Positions 23,923-36,279 of a DNA stretch of 64,000 nucleotides are shown in pieces. Under the pieces are notes generated by a model, which was not told the origin of the DNA, ran no database searches, and worked only from the letters and a program-made list of their open reading frames with translations. The DNA is taken from the NCBI RefSeq assembly GCF_011075055.1, contig NC_058150.1:1550001-1614000 (forward strand), read 5' to 3'. This DNA is from Mangifera indica. Taxonomy: Eukaryota; Streptophyta; Magnoliopsida; Sapindales; Anacardiaceae. The position numbers and the translations under genes were made by a program. Position 1 is the stretch's first letter. Each line of letters starts with the position of its first letter.

Positions 23923-26900
23923 TCACTTCTGTTTCTTGTCCGAACCAGATGCGTTATTATCTGATGCAGCAGTTGCCAATTCCATTAACCTTTCATAGTC
24001 TATCTCAGTTGATCTATACTTAAATTTCATGCCACCCTGAGTCCAAGACCTTATACAAAGGATAGCTTGTGTGCTATCATGCGGCATACAAAATCGTTCT
24101 TTGTTGATCTCATCACCTTTACTGCAAAAAAGTTCTTCAGGAGCTACTGAAGTTGCCTGCACAGCCAAGAAATCCCGAGCCATCACAGACAGTCGAGGGT
24201 ATCGGGTACTGTTCACCTTCCACCACTCCAGAACATCTGTTGGTATTGGAGCAGGAGGCTCAGAGAGATACTGAGTGAGCTCATCTGTGGCAGTGCTTAT
24301 GCTTCCCCTTCGTTTCTTTCGGGCGATTTCCTCTGCGAAAGAAACACTACCTCCATCTTCCATCTCTTGAGCACTGTAGCCGCTTGTCATGGATGAGAAA
24401 TGGCTAGTGGAATAGTTTCTTACAAAATGGGCTCTTGCTTCTTCCAGATAATTTTCTGCATTAAGGTTCTCAGGAATGAGTTCACATTTGATCCGGGGAT
24501 CAAGAATGGCTGTCATGTAGGTGAAAATGTTGCAAACTTGGTTGTTGTAATTCCTGGCCTTCTTGGCCATGTCTTCGGCTGCATTCTTTAGCCAATCTGG
24601 GCTATGTCGGCATTCTCTGCACATAGTAATCATCTCAGAAATGTGATCCATGAAGAAGAGAACCAGTCCAATAGTTGGCATTTTGTTGGTGCACATGTTA
24701 TTGGTGGTCTTATAGAAAGGTTCTAAGTATCCATGCACAACGCTGACCACATTCTTCTCTGCAGGGGTCAGTAGCATTCGACTGCCTAGTGTTTCATCAT
24801 GCTTCCTGATAACAGCATCCATGGTCTTCCCAGCCTGCAATCACAGCATCATTAGCTACTAAATTCACATCTGGAGTTCAAAATGAGAGAGATGAGCAGT
24901 CTACTATCTAATATCTTAATCGATTCAAGGAGACATGAATAAGTACCTTCTGCACTATATCAAGCATTTGGTAATTGCCACTCCACCGCACTGAAGCGTC
25001 GACGGGAAATTTCCAACTACCTTCTCGATAAGCTGTTGAAATCTGAACAAAATCATCAGAGAAATCTGTAGATTCATTCAACTCAAGAGCAAACTCCCTG
25101 ATTCTGGAGATTAATGGTTTTGTAGTTCTCAGTCCATCATCTATGATCAAGTTAAGAGTTTGAGCAGCACATGGGATATAGCAGAAGGGTCCTGCTTTCT
25201 GAGTATCAAACTCCTCTTTTAAAGAATGGCATGCATGGACTGCATTCGGACTGTTATCATGAGTACAGGACAGAACTCTATTCTCGATATTGTATGTCTT
25301 AAGAACCTTCACTAGAGAGTGAAAGATTTCAGAATCCCCACAAGGGTAAGGTATGTGGCATATATCAAGAAGCACTTTACGAAAGGACCAACTTTCATCA
25401 ATCCATTGACATGTGACACTCATATAAAATATTTGCTCATAGGAAGTCCAGAAATCAAGAGTGATTGAGACTTTAGAAGAAACCTGTTCCAAAGATGCCC
25501 TTATATCTTCCCTCATGCTTCTAAAAACTTCACATAGAACTGCTTTGTACTTCTCACCTGACCAAAGTTGTATTGACGGATTTAGAAATTTAAAGGAGTT
25601 TGCTAACCACTTCTCCTCCATGGTTGAAGGAGGAAGAGAAGCTAAAATAAGCCACTTAATGAGCAACCAGTTTAGATGATCATAATCCAATTGGTGTGCC
25701 TTGCCCTGAGGTTGAGATTTTTTAACAACAGTAATAGGCTGAGGAACTGAACTGGTGACAATATCCCCTGCCTTATCATATCCTGGATGCCGATTAGCGA
25801 GGTGCCTACCCAAATTACCTTACACAACAAAGGAATACCATCAGATGCAAGAAAGATTACATATTAGTTTTCAGACTCCAACATGCTCAGGACTCCCACT
25901 AAGCTGGATGATATCAAAATAGATCCGCCGAACTGTTAAGAAGGTATAAAATAAAGAGTAATTTGCGAATCAGGTTTCTACTAAAGACAGTCTTTATGTG
26001 ATGTCAATTGCAAGTGAGCTTCGGAACATCTGATATTTGCTTCAACCTGAAAACTTTGAACTCAGAAAGCGTACGATTATAAATGGGTAGTTACTGCAGG
26101 ATCTGCTTGGATAATGATAAATCCTAATATCCAAGAATACAAAATTTAACATTGTATGAAGAAATAATTGAAATTGAGGCAAATGCATGAACTGTACCAG
26201 TGGCAGTAGCAATGGAATAGCTTTGTCCACAAAACTTGCACCTCCGACTTTTTCCATCAGGAGCTGTCTCAAAAAACTTGAGATATACTGATGTCATGGT
26301 CTTCTTTCTTGGTTTTGCTGAAGGCAAGGCATTTCCCTTTTCTGAAGAGCCCAATCCAATTTCTATGGGATCAATGCTTGGAATTAGTGACATGTCCATC
26401 ACGTGTTTAGTTTCCGCGTCTACTCCTAGAAGCAACAACAAGAAGTAAATGGCAGATTCATAACCATAAGAAAGATTCATATTCTTGAATGGCAAACTGA
26501 CAACCATATCAGCAATTTTCTTCTTCTTTTTTTTTGGGTAATAAGAAACGCTATTCAAGTCAAACCGCCCTTTTGGGACAAAACCAATCTCACCAAGCAG
26601 GTCAAACCCCAGATCCAATGATCGACCAGTCAAAAATATTTTCTTGGTATGTCGTCGGAGGGACTTGAATCTAAGCTCTCCACCTTGGAGCCCAACCCCT
26701 TTACACCAAAGCCACCCCTTGGGGGCTATCAGCAATATTCTTTTATTGAGATAGAAATTACCAATAACCATGTTTGGAAAATATATACATGAAGCAAACT
26801 GCAGTTGAATTCCAGATAAGGTTTTGATTTTCAAAGAAAGAGCAACTTTGCTTTCTTTATTTTTTATTTTTTATTTTTTGCTTTTCCAAGAATTTAAAAA

Positions 26901-27797
26901 TAGAATGCTTTTTCTTTCTTTTTCTTAGCAGCTTATCAAAGCCTTTTAAGAAACATAATATGCACAGGAATCATTTAGTTTAAGCCAATGAAGCCTAGAC
27001 CTAAAAATGTTATTGGTTACATAAACAAATTAGAATGGAGTGAGTCAATGATATGTGTGTAAAATGGTATAAAAAGTGAATTTCAAGTTATCTCCATCTT
27101 AGAAAATAAATTCAAGCAAACATTCTCCAATGTTTTACAGATATCTCATCTAACAATTTCCCAACACATCTCTAGGAAAAATAGGCGGTTTCACCACTTG
27201 ATGAAATTCAAAATCAGTTTAATTTTATTCCATAATGTATCTAATTTTAGCAATTTTTTTCCTCAGTTAATTACAAAATACAGCAAACTAATACAAAAAA
27301 GAGTACAAATACTGAAAAAGCCTCATAATCCAAAGTTCATAATTATCAGCAATGACAACGTAATCCAACAATCAAAGTAATATAAATGCTTCAATTCATT
27401 GATTACCATCAACATAATGTACCGCCTGCATCTCCCTAATGCAAAATCGCTCTTGTACTGAATCTCAATCCAAAAACATTATAACTTTAATTACACTAAT
27501 ACCTCAATAACATGAATAAACAAACATTAGAAGCAAATTATTTAGGTTAAATTACAGAGCAAAGAATGCTGCTCAACCATTGCAACTTATAACTAGTTAA
27601 TTTAGGAACTAAACAATAGCTCAACTAAAGTAACATCTAAATCCCTTTCCCATGAACATTTTAAGTTTCCCAAAAGAATTTACATAATGAAAATAATAAA
27701 TGCCTTGATCATATCGAAGATTAACAAGAAAACTTTGTAGGCATGAATTTGCAATACCTTTATACGTTTTATATGCATTATTTACGGTCCAATCCAT
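23923..27797 (-). CDS. Domesticated hAT transposase with BED zinc finger (DAYSLEEPER/RICESLEEPER-like), 683 aa
   Basis: Nuclear DNA-binding protein derived from a hAT transposase. Four coding exons: 27797-27758, 26425-26198, 25818-24947 and 24834-23923; 2,052 bases in frame to TGA. The BED finger has C76, C79, H95 and H100 (RRCKFCGQSYSIATATGNLG, then RHLANRH). The RNase-H-like middle contains SITLDFW-type and VRWSGNYQMLD motifs, and the hAT C-terminal dimerisation region is near 565-660 (PRLSVMARDFLAVQATSVAP). The first coding exon supplies only 13 codons (MDWTVNNAYKTYK) and joins in phase to GVDAETKHVMDM; I recall a similar MDWSVNNAFK start in relatives. Introns, no terminal inverted repeats seen, and a conserved sequence argue for a host gene. 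Further 5' leader exons may lie up to about 28.2 kb. Confidence 0.88.
26507..26736 (-). mobile_element. tRNA-derived SINE, about 210 bp, with 10-bp target duplication
   Basis: The body (26517-26726) is flanked by identical direct repeats tatcagcaat at 26507-26516 and 26727-26736. Read on the minus strand it starts GCCCCCAAGGGGTGGCTTTG, with an A-box-like TGGCTTTGGTG. About 30 bases later comes a B-box-like AGATTCAAGTCC (plus strand 26661-26672), as in RNA polymerase III promoters of tRNA-derived SINEs. The 3' end is TTATTACCC followed by an A-rich tail. It lies in the first intron of the DAYSLEEPER-like gene, in the same orientation. Confidence 0.85.
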
Positions 27798-27830
27798 CGA
27801 GTTCCCAGCTTTCCCACTTACAATACCAGC

Positions 27831-29611
27831 CTGAAAATCCAATCAAATTAAAGAAAAAAAAAAACTAAAAATCTAAAAGAACCCAACTTGAATAGACGTG
27901 TTTATAGTTTAAGTCTTTAATCTTACCCCAAAATTCATGCGCCCACCTGAACTGAGCTGGGCTGAGTTGAGCTGAGCTGATCCTATACTTGGTTAAGAAA
28001 AGGAACCTTAAAGTGAGCTGTCTTCGGCTCGGTTATTTAAGGGTAAAAAAAAAAAAAAAAGCAGGAAAAGTCACTGATCATGAATCCAATCACTGACGTA
28101 GGGTTTCTTCTACATTAGAATTTAGAAATTCTGATTTGAGGCTTCAAAACGACGTCGTAGCTCTGTAACGGAAAATATGTAAATTAAAATTTATAGAGAG
28201 AGGGAGACAGAAATGGAGGGAGACGGAAGGTGGAAAGAGAGGAGAGAGATCGGCGGCGCTTTTGGATCTGAGCCGGATCTGAGCCGAAAAAGAGAAGGAT
28301 CAGCTTTTTTATTTTGGCAGAGCCGCGACGCCTATTTCAGATCTAATCGCGGACTTCAACGGCTTTGGCAGACTCTCAGAGTGAAAGAAAGTGTGTTTGT
28401 GTGGCTCGGCTGGTGAGTGAGTGAGATGGAAATTAACTCAACTCGTGCGAGTGGCTCATAACCCGCTACTTAAACTAAACTCGCTGATTAAACTCACTCA
28501 TGCCAACTCACATCCCTTGTCTTTAACCCGCCAAAAATAGAATAAAAACATAATAATTTATTTTAAATATGATTATATAATTAAATATTATATTATTTTA
28601 ATTTAAAATAAATTAAATTAAATCAATCGGTCCAATCAATTTAATTGTTATCTGTTAAAATAAAATAAAAATTGATTTAAAAAAAATATTTTAACAATCT
28701 AAATGATTTGAATTATGATTGAAACTATTTTGATTAATAATTTAAAAATTTAACTTTTTTAAACTAAGGTTTCAATTTGAATCTCAATTTTTTAGTAATT
28801 TGGGAAAAACCACCAAACCACATAAAAATTTATTTTATTTTTATATTTTATGTGTATTAGAATTTATTTTTATATTAAAATAATTTAAAATATATAATTA
28901 ATTATATAAAAATGATTTAAATATTATTTTTAATATTTATTTAAATAATTTATTGATCGGGTTAAATTGTCTTCTCATCGGATGATGTTCAATTCCTTCG
29001 TCAAAATAGAGGTAAAATTATAAAATTAAAAAAAATTGAAAATTATGTACCTTATTTATTTATTTATATAGTGGTGGGCTACAGTGGGCTGGCTGTAGCG
29101 GCTTACTAAAAAAGAACAGTGAGTTTAGTTAGCTTTGGTGTGGTGAGCCCAAGGTGGCCGCTAGCTTCGGGTTGGCTTCAAGTGAAATCGTTTCCTGATT
29201 GTTGTTTAAAAACAACTAACATATTAATTTAATAAATAAATAAATATAAAATTTAACATATTTTTACTTAAAAAATAAATAACTTGTATCCAAATAAAAA
29301 ATAAGATTTATTTATTTTAATTTATTGAAAAACTGCAAATGTGAAATGTTTTAAATTTCCAATTAATGTGTTTAATTAGAGGTTAATTAATTAATGAATT
29401 AGCACTAATTACAGAAGAAGAAGATAAAAAGGAAGTTAAAAATAATAAAATGTTTTCACAAATCAGAACAACTCTATGATGTGAATTCCACTATTATTTT
29501 TTCTTGTATAGAAATTGTGTGTGTGGTGTATGACAAGACAAAGAAGAAAAGCAAAGCTAGAGAGGCCCCAAACCAAAACCATGCCTAAAAAATGGACCTA
29601 AAACACATAAT
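27831..29611. other. Intergenic region with a candidate inverted-repeat element
   Basis: The first part is probably the 5' leader and promoter of the hAT-derived gene; a GAGCTGAGCTG low-complexity stretch sits at about 27950-27980. Between about 28430 and 29180, two relatively GC-rich ends enclose AT-rich DNA and are partly inverted copies: 'cgctacttaaactaaactcgctg' on the left and, reversed, 'ctaactaaactcactg' on the right. This looks like a decayed hAT-type element, but termini and target duplication could not be fixed. No coding sequence is supported. Confidence 0.35.
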
Positions 29612-30942
29612 TTAGTTGTTGATTGAGCCAGAAGAACTTCTCTTCCTGGGTTCCTTGCATCTCCAAATAATTGCATAAGGGCTGGGGCATATCTGATATG
29701 GGATTTTCGGTGAAGGCAAATCGGGGACTCTGCAAAACCAAAACACCAACGAGGGCATCTGGGTTAGACTGTAGAGACATAAAGACCCTTTTTTCTTTTT
29801 CAATGGAGAAAACTGCAGGGAGCAGGTGAAACGAAGGTGGGAATCTTACTGTAATCTACTGATTTCGATCATTGAAAAGTCCATGTTTGTTAAGCTGCCT
29901 AGCGTTGGTGCCGCTGCAGCTGCCCCTCCTGATTGTTTAATGGCTAGCACTCTGCAATTGAAGAAGTTGCTTGCTAAATTGCTGTGGGCCAAAGCCAACC
30001 TATCCACAATGCAGAAGTACAGTGCTTTCAGTCCCTTTTCCAACCTTCACATACTTCAATGTTTTACCAGAAATTGATAATGCAAAATTTCCATGTTAGA
30101 CTCTTAATGGCAGCCATTAAAATGGTCTTTGTCGTTGACCTTTTCACCATTATTGCTCATAAAATTTCAAATCTCAGATAGGGGCATCAAAATGTTAAGA
30201 TTCTGATGAACCCACATGGCTTAGGAGACTGTAGCTTCTGCTACAGTCTTGTTTTGAGTGATTCAATCAGACGCCTCAGAATCCTCCATCACTCTGTAAC
30301 CTTTTTTGGCTATTTCCCCACCAAAGACACGCCATGTGCCGGTGGCTATGGAGTTTCAGTCCACTGAAACTCATAAAACTGACTAAACCCAGTAAGACAA
30401 TTTACCCTTTTTCTTGAACTTTTTGAAAAAAAATTCAAACTTTATGAAATCAAGAAAAAAGGCATCAATCAGAAGAAACTCTGAAAACTCTGAAATTAAT
30501 GAACTCACTTGTAAAGAAAGCTCTGTTCATGGAGACCAACAACGAGCGTCGAAGCACCAATTTCTCTCACCATGGAAGCGATTCTGAGGCCATCTTCATC
30601 GCCTTCCGAAACAACAATCTCAACTTTTGTCTGCAACAAAATTCTCAAATCCCTTAATTACACCCCGGCCACCGAATCAAACCGAGTTAAAAAAGAACAT
30701 AAAATTCTGTAATTTACGTTGAAGAAGTACTTGTTGCAAATTTCTTTGAAGGAGAGCGCCAACTGGAACCCTTCCAAGCGGAGCAGCCGAAGCTTCTTCT
30801 TGTTTCTTGTTTTCATCGAAGGGAACACGTGGAGGAGAGTGATGACATCGCCATAGCGGAGAAGATTATGGAGAGCCCATAATAAAGCGGTTCTTGCGAC
30901 CTCTAAATCTTCAACCACCACAACTATTTTCTTGGCGTCCAT
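29612..30942 (-). CDS. Universal-stress-protein-like (adenine nucleotide alpha hydrolase-like) protein, 204 aa
   Basis: Four coding exons: 30942-30718, 30630-30509, 29999-29850 and 29729-29612; 615 bases in frame to TAA, with phases 0, 2 and 2 at the junctions. The N-terminus KKIVVVVEDLEVARTALLWA is the first beta strand and helix of the USP alpha/beta fold. YGDVITLLHVFPS and REIGASTLVVGLHEQSFLY are the following strands, and NCRVLAIKQ is the last strand region. The C-terminus (VPDLPSPKIPYQICPSPYAI) resembles a plant-specific extension that I recall from single-copy USP-like genes. The usual ATP-binding G-2x-G-9x-G(S/T) loop is not evident, so nucleotide binding is doubtful. Biochemical role unknown; stress association would be inference from the family only. 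Confidence 0.84.
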
Positions 30943-33900
30943 TGATTCTTTGACTTGATTACTGATAACTGATTACTGCTTGTAGAATATGAATCTCAGT
31001 TTAAAGGTGGAGATGGGGTTGTGGCAAAAAGTTCATTTTCGTTATGAGTTGTCTTTATCTCGCTCTTAACTTTTCAATGAGTTTGTTTTCCGTCAAGAAT
31101 GAATCAAGAGCGTCTGCATCTTCTTCCTAATCTGGATAAAAATGGCGTGGAAGTTCTGAGTTGGCCTGTCTCCGCAGGTTAAAACCAATGGTGGTCCACG
31201 AGATTTAGTTAAAGTCCCCTAGATCCAGTAAACTCTGAAAACAACATTTACGTCCTTATATTTGAATCTCTATTTTTGTTTTTAAATATGGAAAATATCC
31301 CTAATTGGTCTTATTCTAATGATATTTGTTTAATTTTTTTGTGCTTCTCTTGATACTCTTCTTCCGGTTTTATTTTTTTTATTGTAAAATTATAGTTGAT
31401 GAGAATTTTGTATAAATTATCATAAAAACGATAAAAATATAATAAAAGACTCGATATTTATTGTTGTATAATATGAGTTACACAAAAATAAGATAAATGA
31501 GATCTTAAAGATTAATAAAACTAATAGAATATTAAAATTTCTAAAGTAAAGTTTGGATTCGAAATTCTGTCATACTTAATATAGTGGTTTTGAAAAATAT
31601 ATTTATAAAATAAAACGTACAAATCTAAACCTCCCACATAAGGCTCAAAAGAAGAAGTTATATTAAAATACAAAAAATTTAGAAGTTCTAATTTAAATAT
31701 AATTATAAGAATTTATTTTTATTTATACTATGCTAATTGAGAAAAGGGAGTTATAATTTAAATAGAGCTCACAAAAAAATATCGATTGAAACAGATGTTA
31801 ACTCACAAGACAGAAAGGGTTGAAGTGTTAATTTTGGATTCTACTGGATCTTACGGTGATTAGACCAAACCTTAGGACCAAAATAAGCTCGTCAAAATCA
31901 AAATGGGAATAAATATGTCACAACTGTCGATTGTTATTATTGTTAAATATCAATCCAAAAATAAATTGATTTTTAATGTTTGTTTTCTTCGGAATTTGCA
32001 TGAATTATATAATAATAATTTTTTAATTCAACCTGCACTTAATCGAATATAAAATATTATTTGATTAATAGAAAAATTAGGTGATAGTTGATCGTAAAAA
32101 ATTCATGAACGAGAAATAAATAAATTTAAAAATAATATTTTAATCAAATAATAAAGAATAAACTATGCTTTTAAAAACGTATATTCTTATAATATTAACT
32201 TTTTCCCTATTTGCCTTTCTCAAATATTGAATAATTATATAATTAAAAGTAGATATACCAAATATTGAATATTGAATTTTATTTGATCAAGAAACTGAAT
32301 TTTTTAGACCAAACAATTGAGCCTTCAGCTTGCACAACACAAACAATTTAGTTGTCACATATTAAATAGTGAATGGTCCAAACATGGCACTTGTTTTGTT
32401 CAATAAATTATAAATGGTACACGTATAAATCATTTTCATGTCCAACCCAAATTAGAATATTGTTTCCTATATTTGCAATATGAACCCAATTTAAATTATT
32501 AATTAATTAATGTTTTTAAAATAATTATTGTGGTCAACTATTTGTCTATTGTCACATCTCCCTAGCTAGAAATTATTGATTAATAATTATTATCGGATAT
32601 TTGAAATATGAAATTTGAAATTCTGATACAATTAAAATTATATAATCCTACAAAATCAAAATATTTTTTTATTTAAGTAATAAATTATTTTCCCCTGTTT
32701 ATATTTTGAATTTCAATTATAATTTAAGACCAAGATATATATGATATATAAATAGAGCAATACAACTATACGTAGTAGAGTACTATTTTGCAAGAATGTT
32801 CCTATAAACTAAGCAAGTAATATGCAGGCATATGGCGCGTCATGAACTCACAGTATAATGAGCCACGTGTACGGTTCTTAAAAAAGTAATAATGAATCAG
32901 TGGCCGTCGACTGATTTTATTTGGTGATGACGAGGAAGTGGTTGCATGGTGGCGTCAGTTTTTTTCGTTCCATTTGTTTGTCGTTTTAAATTATTCTTTC
33001 ATGTACACACGCAGTCCACTCATATCTATGCCGTCCACGTCATCATTATAATGTTTGGGACCCATCTCGACCTTAACGGCCGTGGTTTGTTTAAAAAAAT
33101 TTAAAATATTCAAGTTTTATTATATTCCTTCCGTGAATTTAAAATTCGATCATTCTCCCTTTATATAAGATTTAAAAAATTTTTTTTTTTTTTCTTAGAG
33201 TTTATAGTTTTTTTGGCTGTTACTCCTCTAATGATAGGAGTCAGCCAATCTTCATGCTAGTACTCTTCCCACTTTTAGATGGTGATGAATCGTTAATGTA
33301 AAGATAAAATAGATCTGTGTATTACATAAATTTATTTCTTTTAGACCCATAAATTAGCTAAAAAAAAATTTTATTTTTTCTTTTGATCAATCTGTATGTT
33401 AGTCAATGCACAAATTGATCGAAAGAAATAGATATATACGATACACAAATCTATTTTGTCTTCACATTGATAAATCATTGGAATCATTGGTCCATCTCCG
33501 ATTGATCAATAATTTGTCGTTGTCCAGGAGAGAAGAGTGTTGGTATGAAAGTTGGCCGACTCTAGTCACCAAAGGAACAATAAGAACGCAAAACAATAAA
33601 CCCTATGGGGGAAATGTTTATTTTTTAAATCTTAGTTGGAGAAAAAATAATAGTTTTTAAACTCATAGGAGAAAATGTGATAAAATTTTAATTTTTTAAA
33701 ATTTTTTATTAAATAACATATTTACCTTTAACTCTAATTGAAATTTTTAATATAAATTTGTTCATAAATAAATGTTTAAATTTTTTTAAATTGACAGACA
33801 AGACTTTGAAATTATATCAAACCTTGGGAGGAAACAAGTCTTTTGGCCTAAATGAAAATTGGGTAATAAAATGGGGAACATAGTAAAAACGTGAGAGCAA

Positions 33901-34930
33901 TGTTTGGATAAAGTGTTATATTGAACCGACCGCATTATATTGCATGTCTAATGTGGTGTTGTAGTAATTTCAACTATGATATGACATGAGATTATATTTT
34001 AAATTTCAGAAATAATTTTTTATTTAATTAAAACCTGATTAAAATCCCATTTTAGTTTGAATACAATTTCTATTTCTTGATATTGCCATAGTTATGACAG
34101 GCCTTCAAAATAAAGCATGAGTTCAGCTGAAGGAGAAGAAAGATGTTCACCTAAATTGTTGAGGTAGCATCTTCATCCAAACCTCATGACTTAGAAGATA
34201 AGCTTTTTATATATATACACACAAAGCTGCCTTGGCCATCTATCTTATTTTTAGTAATAACAATTGATGAAGGCAAAATAACAGAATGTAAATTTTGCAT
34301 TTGAAGAATGATGGAAGTAGAGAAAAGGTAATAAATTTTAGGGAATTAATTAGAATAACTTAATTTTATTGGAGCTAAATGATATGTCCATATAGTCCAT
34401 AGAGTGTTGACTAATATTCTTTAACCCCAACAAAATTAAATTATTTTAATTAATTTCTCTAAATTTTACTTGTTTTATTTCTCATACTTTTAATCACGAT
34501 AAAATGTGAATATAATTTCGAATATATATGATAAAATAATTTTGAATTAAAAATAAAATAATATCTAATTACATAATAATATATTATTTATGTATTTTAT
34601 TATGTATTAAAAATTGTATATATATACCATTATTGTTTTTAATATTGATTTCTGTGATGAAATTATGGACCAAATTTATGGTCCAAATCCAAATTCAGAA
34701 CCTTGATTTCGTATCAGGAAATGGCCCACAAGAACTCTTGAGATTGGTGGTGTAAAACCGGACCCATAAATGAGACATTTTCAAGTACATGGATGGATTT
34801 GCTTTGTATCTTATCCTGAAAATCTCTTCCTCTGGAAAATGGGAGAAACAACAGCATCCTTATTTGAACCAAATTACCATTCTTCAAGGCCAGGAAGAAT
34901 CCAACCCAGAGAAGCAATTTTCTCATAAAA
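30943..34930. other. AT-rich intergenic region, 4 kb
   Basis: Upstream of the USP-like gene, then long AT-rich DNA without a supported gene. A short better-balanced patch at about 32830-33090 contains GCCACGTGTACGG and CCACGTCATC words but no gene follows it. About 33600-33848 resembles one end of the long-inverted-repeat Mutator-like family (see 45621-46344). About 34480-34640 has MITE-like AT-rich words. The last 200 bases are the probable promoter of the cyclophilin gene. Confidence 0.45.
33600..33848 (+). mobile_element. Probable solo end of a Mutator-like element
   Basis: The right edge reads accttgggaggaaacaagtc followed by ttttggcc and ends at 33848. The same edge, aataagtcttttggcc, closes the complete element at 46344, and ggtgaaattgtcctttggcc closes another copy at 63703. 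Inside it, 'ttttaaaattttttattaaa' followed by 'ttacctttaactctaa' aligns by eye with 63555-63610. No matching left end was found, so this is probably a truncated or badly decayed copy. Confidence 0.45.
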
Positions 34931-36279
34931 ATGTTAAAAAGCCAGAAAGTCTTGCCTTCTTCCCCACAAATCCTTCCTCCAATACCATCATCAGTCACTC
35001 AAGTCCAGAATTTTCCCACTCCCCCAACTCTTCCCGGTCTTAAACATAACTGCAAATTGTCACGCCGGGAACTTGCAATTTCCGGCAATTCATCATTGCT
35101 TCTTCTTCTGGGTACTCAGATTCTGGAACCATATTTCAACCTGTCTAAGGTGCAAGCTGAAGAAGAGAATTTGAATGATACTAGTCTTGACTGTACTAGC
35201 AAGGTTGCAACCAAGAAAGCTTTTCTTGATATATCCATTGATGGAGAGCCTGTTGGTCGCATTGTTGTTGGGTTATATGGAGAAAATGCACCAGCTGGAG
35301 CTGCAAGGTTTAGTAGTCTTGTCAGTGGAGCTGCAGGTATTAGCTACAGAAGAAAAGAGTTTATCAAAATCATGCCAAATTATGTGCAGCATGGCGGTGT
35401 AAGATCATATGGAGTGGATGCTGAACTTGCACAGAAAACAGGAAGCAATCTGGCAATTGATAATCTCATAAAAGAATGGGAGAGAGACAACGTCAAGTGT
35501 CCTGGGACTAAGAACTTGGCTGGAACTGTCAGCATTATCGTCAGAGATCCTTTGAAGCCGCCTCCAAAGCTTAAGTTGGTTGCCCGGCAAGGCAAGCTGA
35601 AGATTGATCAAGAGGAGGTTGGTAAGGACCCCAATGGGACAGAGTTTGTTATTTCCACAGAGGATTCCCCGGAGCTGGACGCCTCAGCTCTGGTCATCGG
35701 AAGAGTCTTGGAAGGAATGGAGGTCGTGGAGAAGATTGGGCAAGTTAAGACTGTGCAAGAGAATACTGGTTCTCCGTATTTCAGGTAAGCTTTTCAATCC
35801 TGGGTATTTCTTGAACTCTTAATTTTCTTCCTAGTAACCAAAAAATAAAGCAGATTATAGAGAGCATTATATTAACTCAACTCATTGAAAAATTAGAAAC
35901 AGATGTTTGACTTGTGCAGAAACATGACTCTTTCAGGGATTTAGAAAGCATTTTCTCGAAAATATAATACAATTTAAAATTGTCAAATACAATATCAATC
36001 CAGGTCATAACAAGAACTGATTCATAAAGGAACTACTAGGGAAACAAGTTTCCATAATCCAAGCTAAGGGTACTTATTTTTCAGCTTTTCAGTCAGCTAT
36101 TCCTTTATTCATACTTCAATACTGTTAATACTCACAATTGTAGAGGAAATATAATCACCTGTTGTCTGCTGAGCAGGGTTGCAAAGCTAATAGGAGACAA
36201 AAGGGCTGTTGTGGCAGAAAGAGGCTTCAACCGCCCGTACTCAAAGGTGATCATCACAAATTGTGGCTTGATGGCATAA
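34931..36279 (+). CDS. CYP26-2: Chloroplast thylakoid-lumen cyclophilin-like protein (CYP26-2 type), 318 aa
   Basis: Two exons: 34931-35784 and 36177-36279, joined in phase 2, ending TAA. Residues 1-45 are Ser/Pro-rich without acidic residues, as in a plastid transit peptide. Then comes SRRELAIS, a twin-arginine motif, a hydrophobic run (SSLLLLLGTQIL) and VQAEEE, a likely lumen cleavage region; import by the Tat pathway is inferred. The cyclophilin-like domain runs from FLDISIDGEPVGRIVVGLYG to the C-terminal FNRPYSKVIITNCGLM. Sequence order and the C-terminal part match the plastid CYP26-2 group. Catalytic positions of canonical cyclophilins are altered: FHRIIPNF becomes FIKIMPNY (the catalytic Arg is replaced by Lys) and SQFFI becomes TEFVI. 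Prolyl isomerase activity is therefore doubtful. Confidence 0.88.

Noticed and set aside
26124..26834. 236-codon minus-strand frame joining the BED exon to sequence above it
   Set aside because: It reads through an intron and the SINE; only 26198-26425 is exon.
28213..28416. 67-codon + strand frame in GA-rich DNA
   Set aside because: It lies in the presumed 5' leader of the minus-strand hAT-derived gene and has low-complexity composition.
33406..33660. 84-codon + strand frame
   Set aside because: It lies in AT-rich intergenic DNA overlapping a probable transposon end, with no motif.
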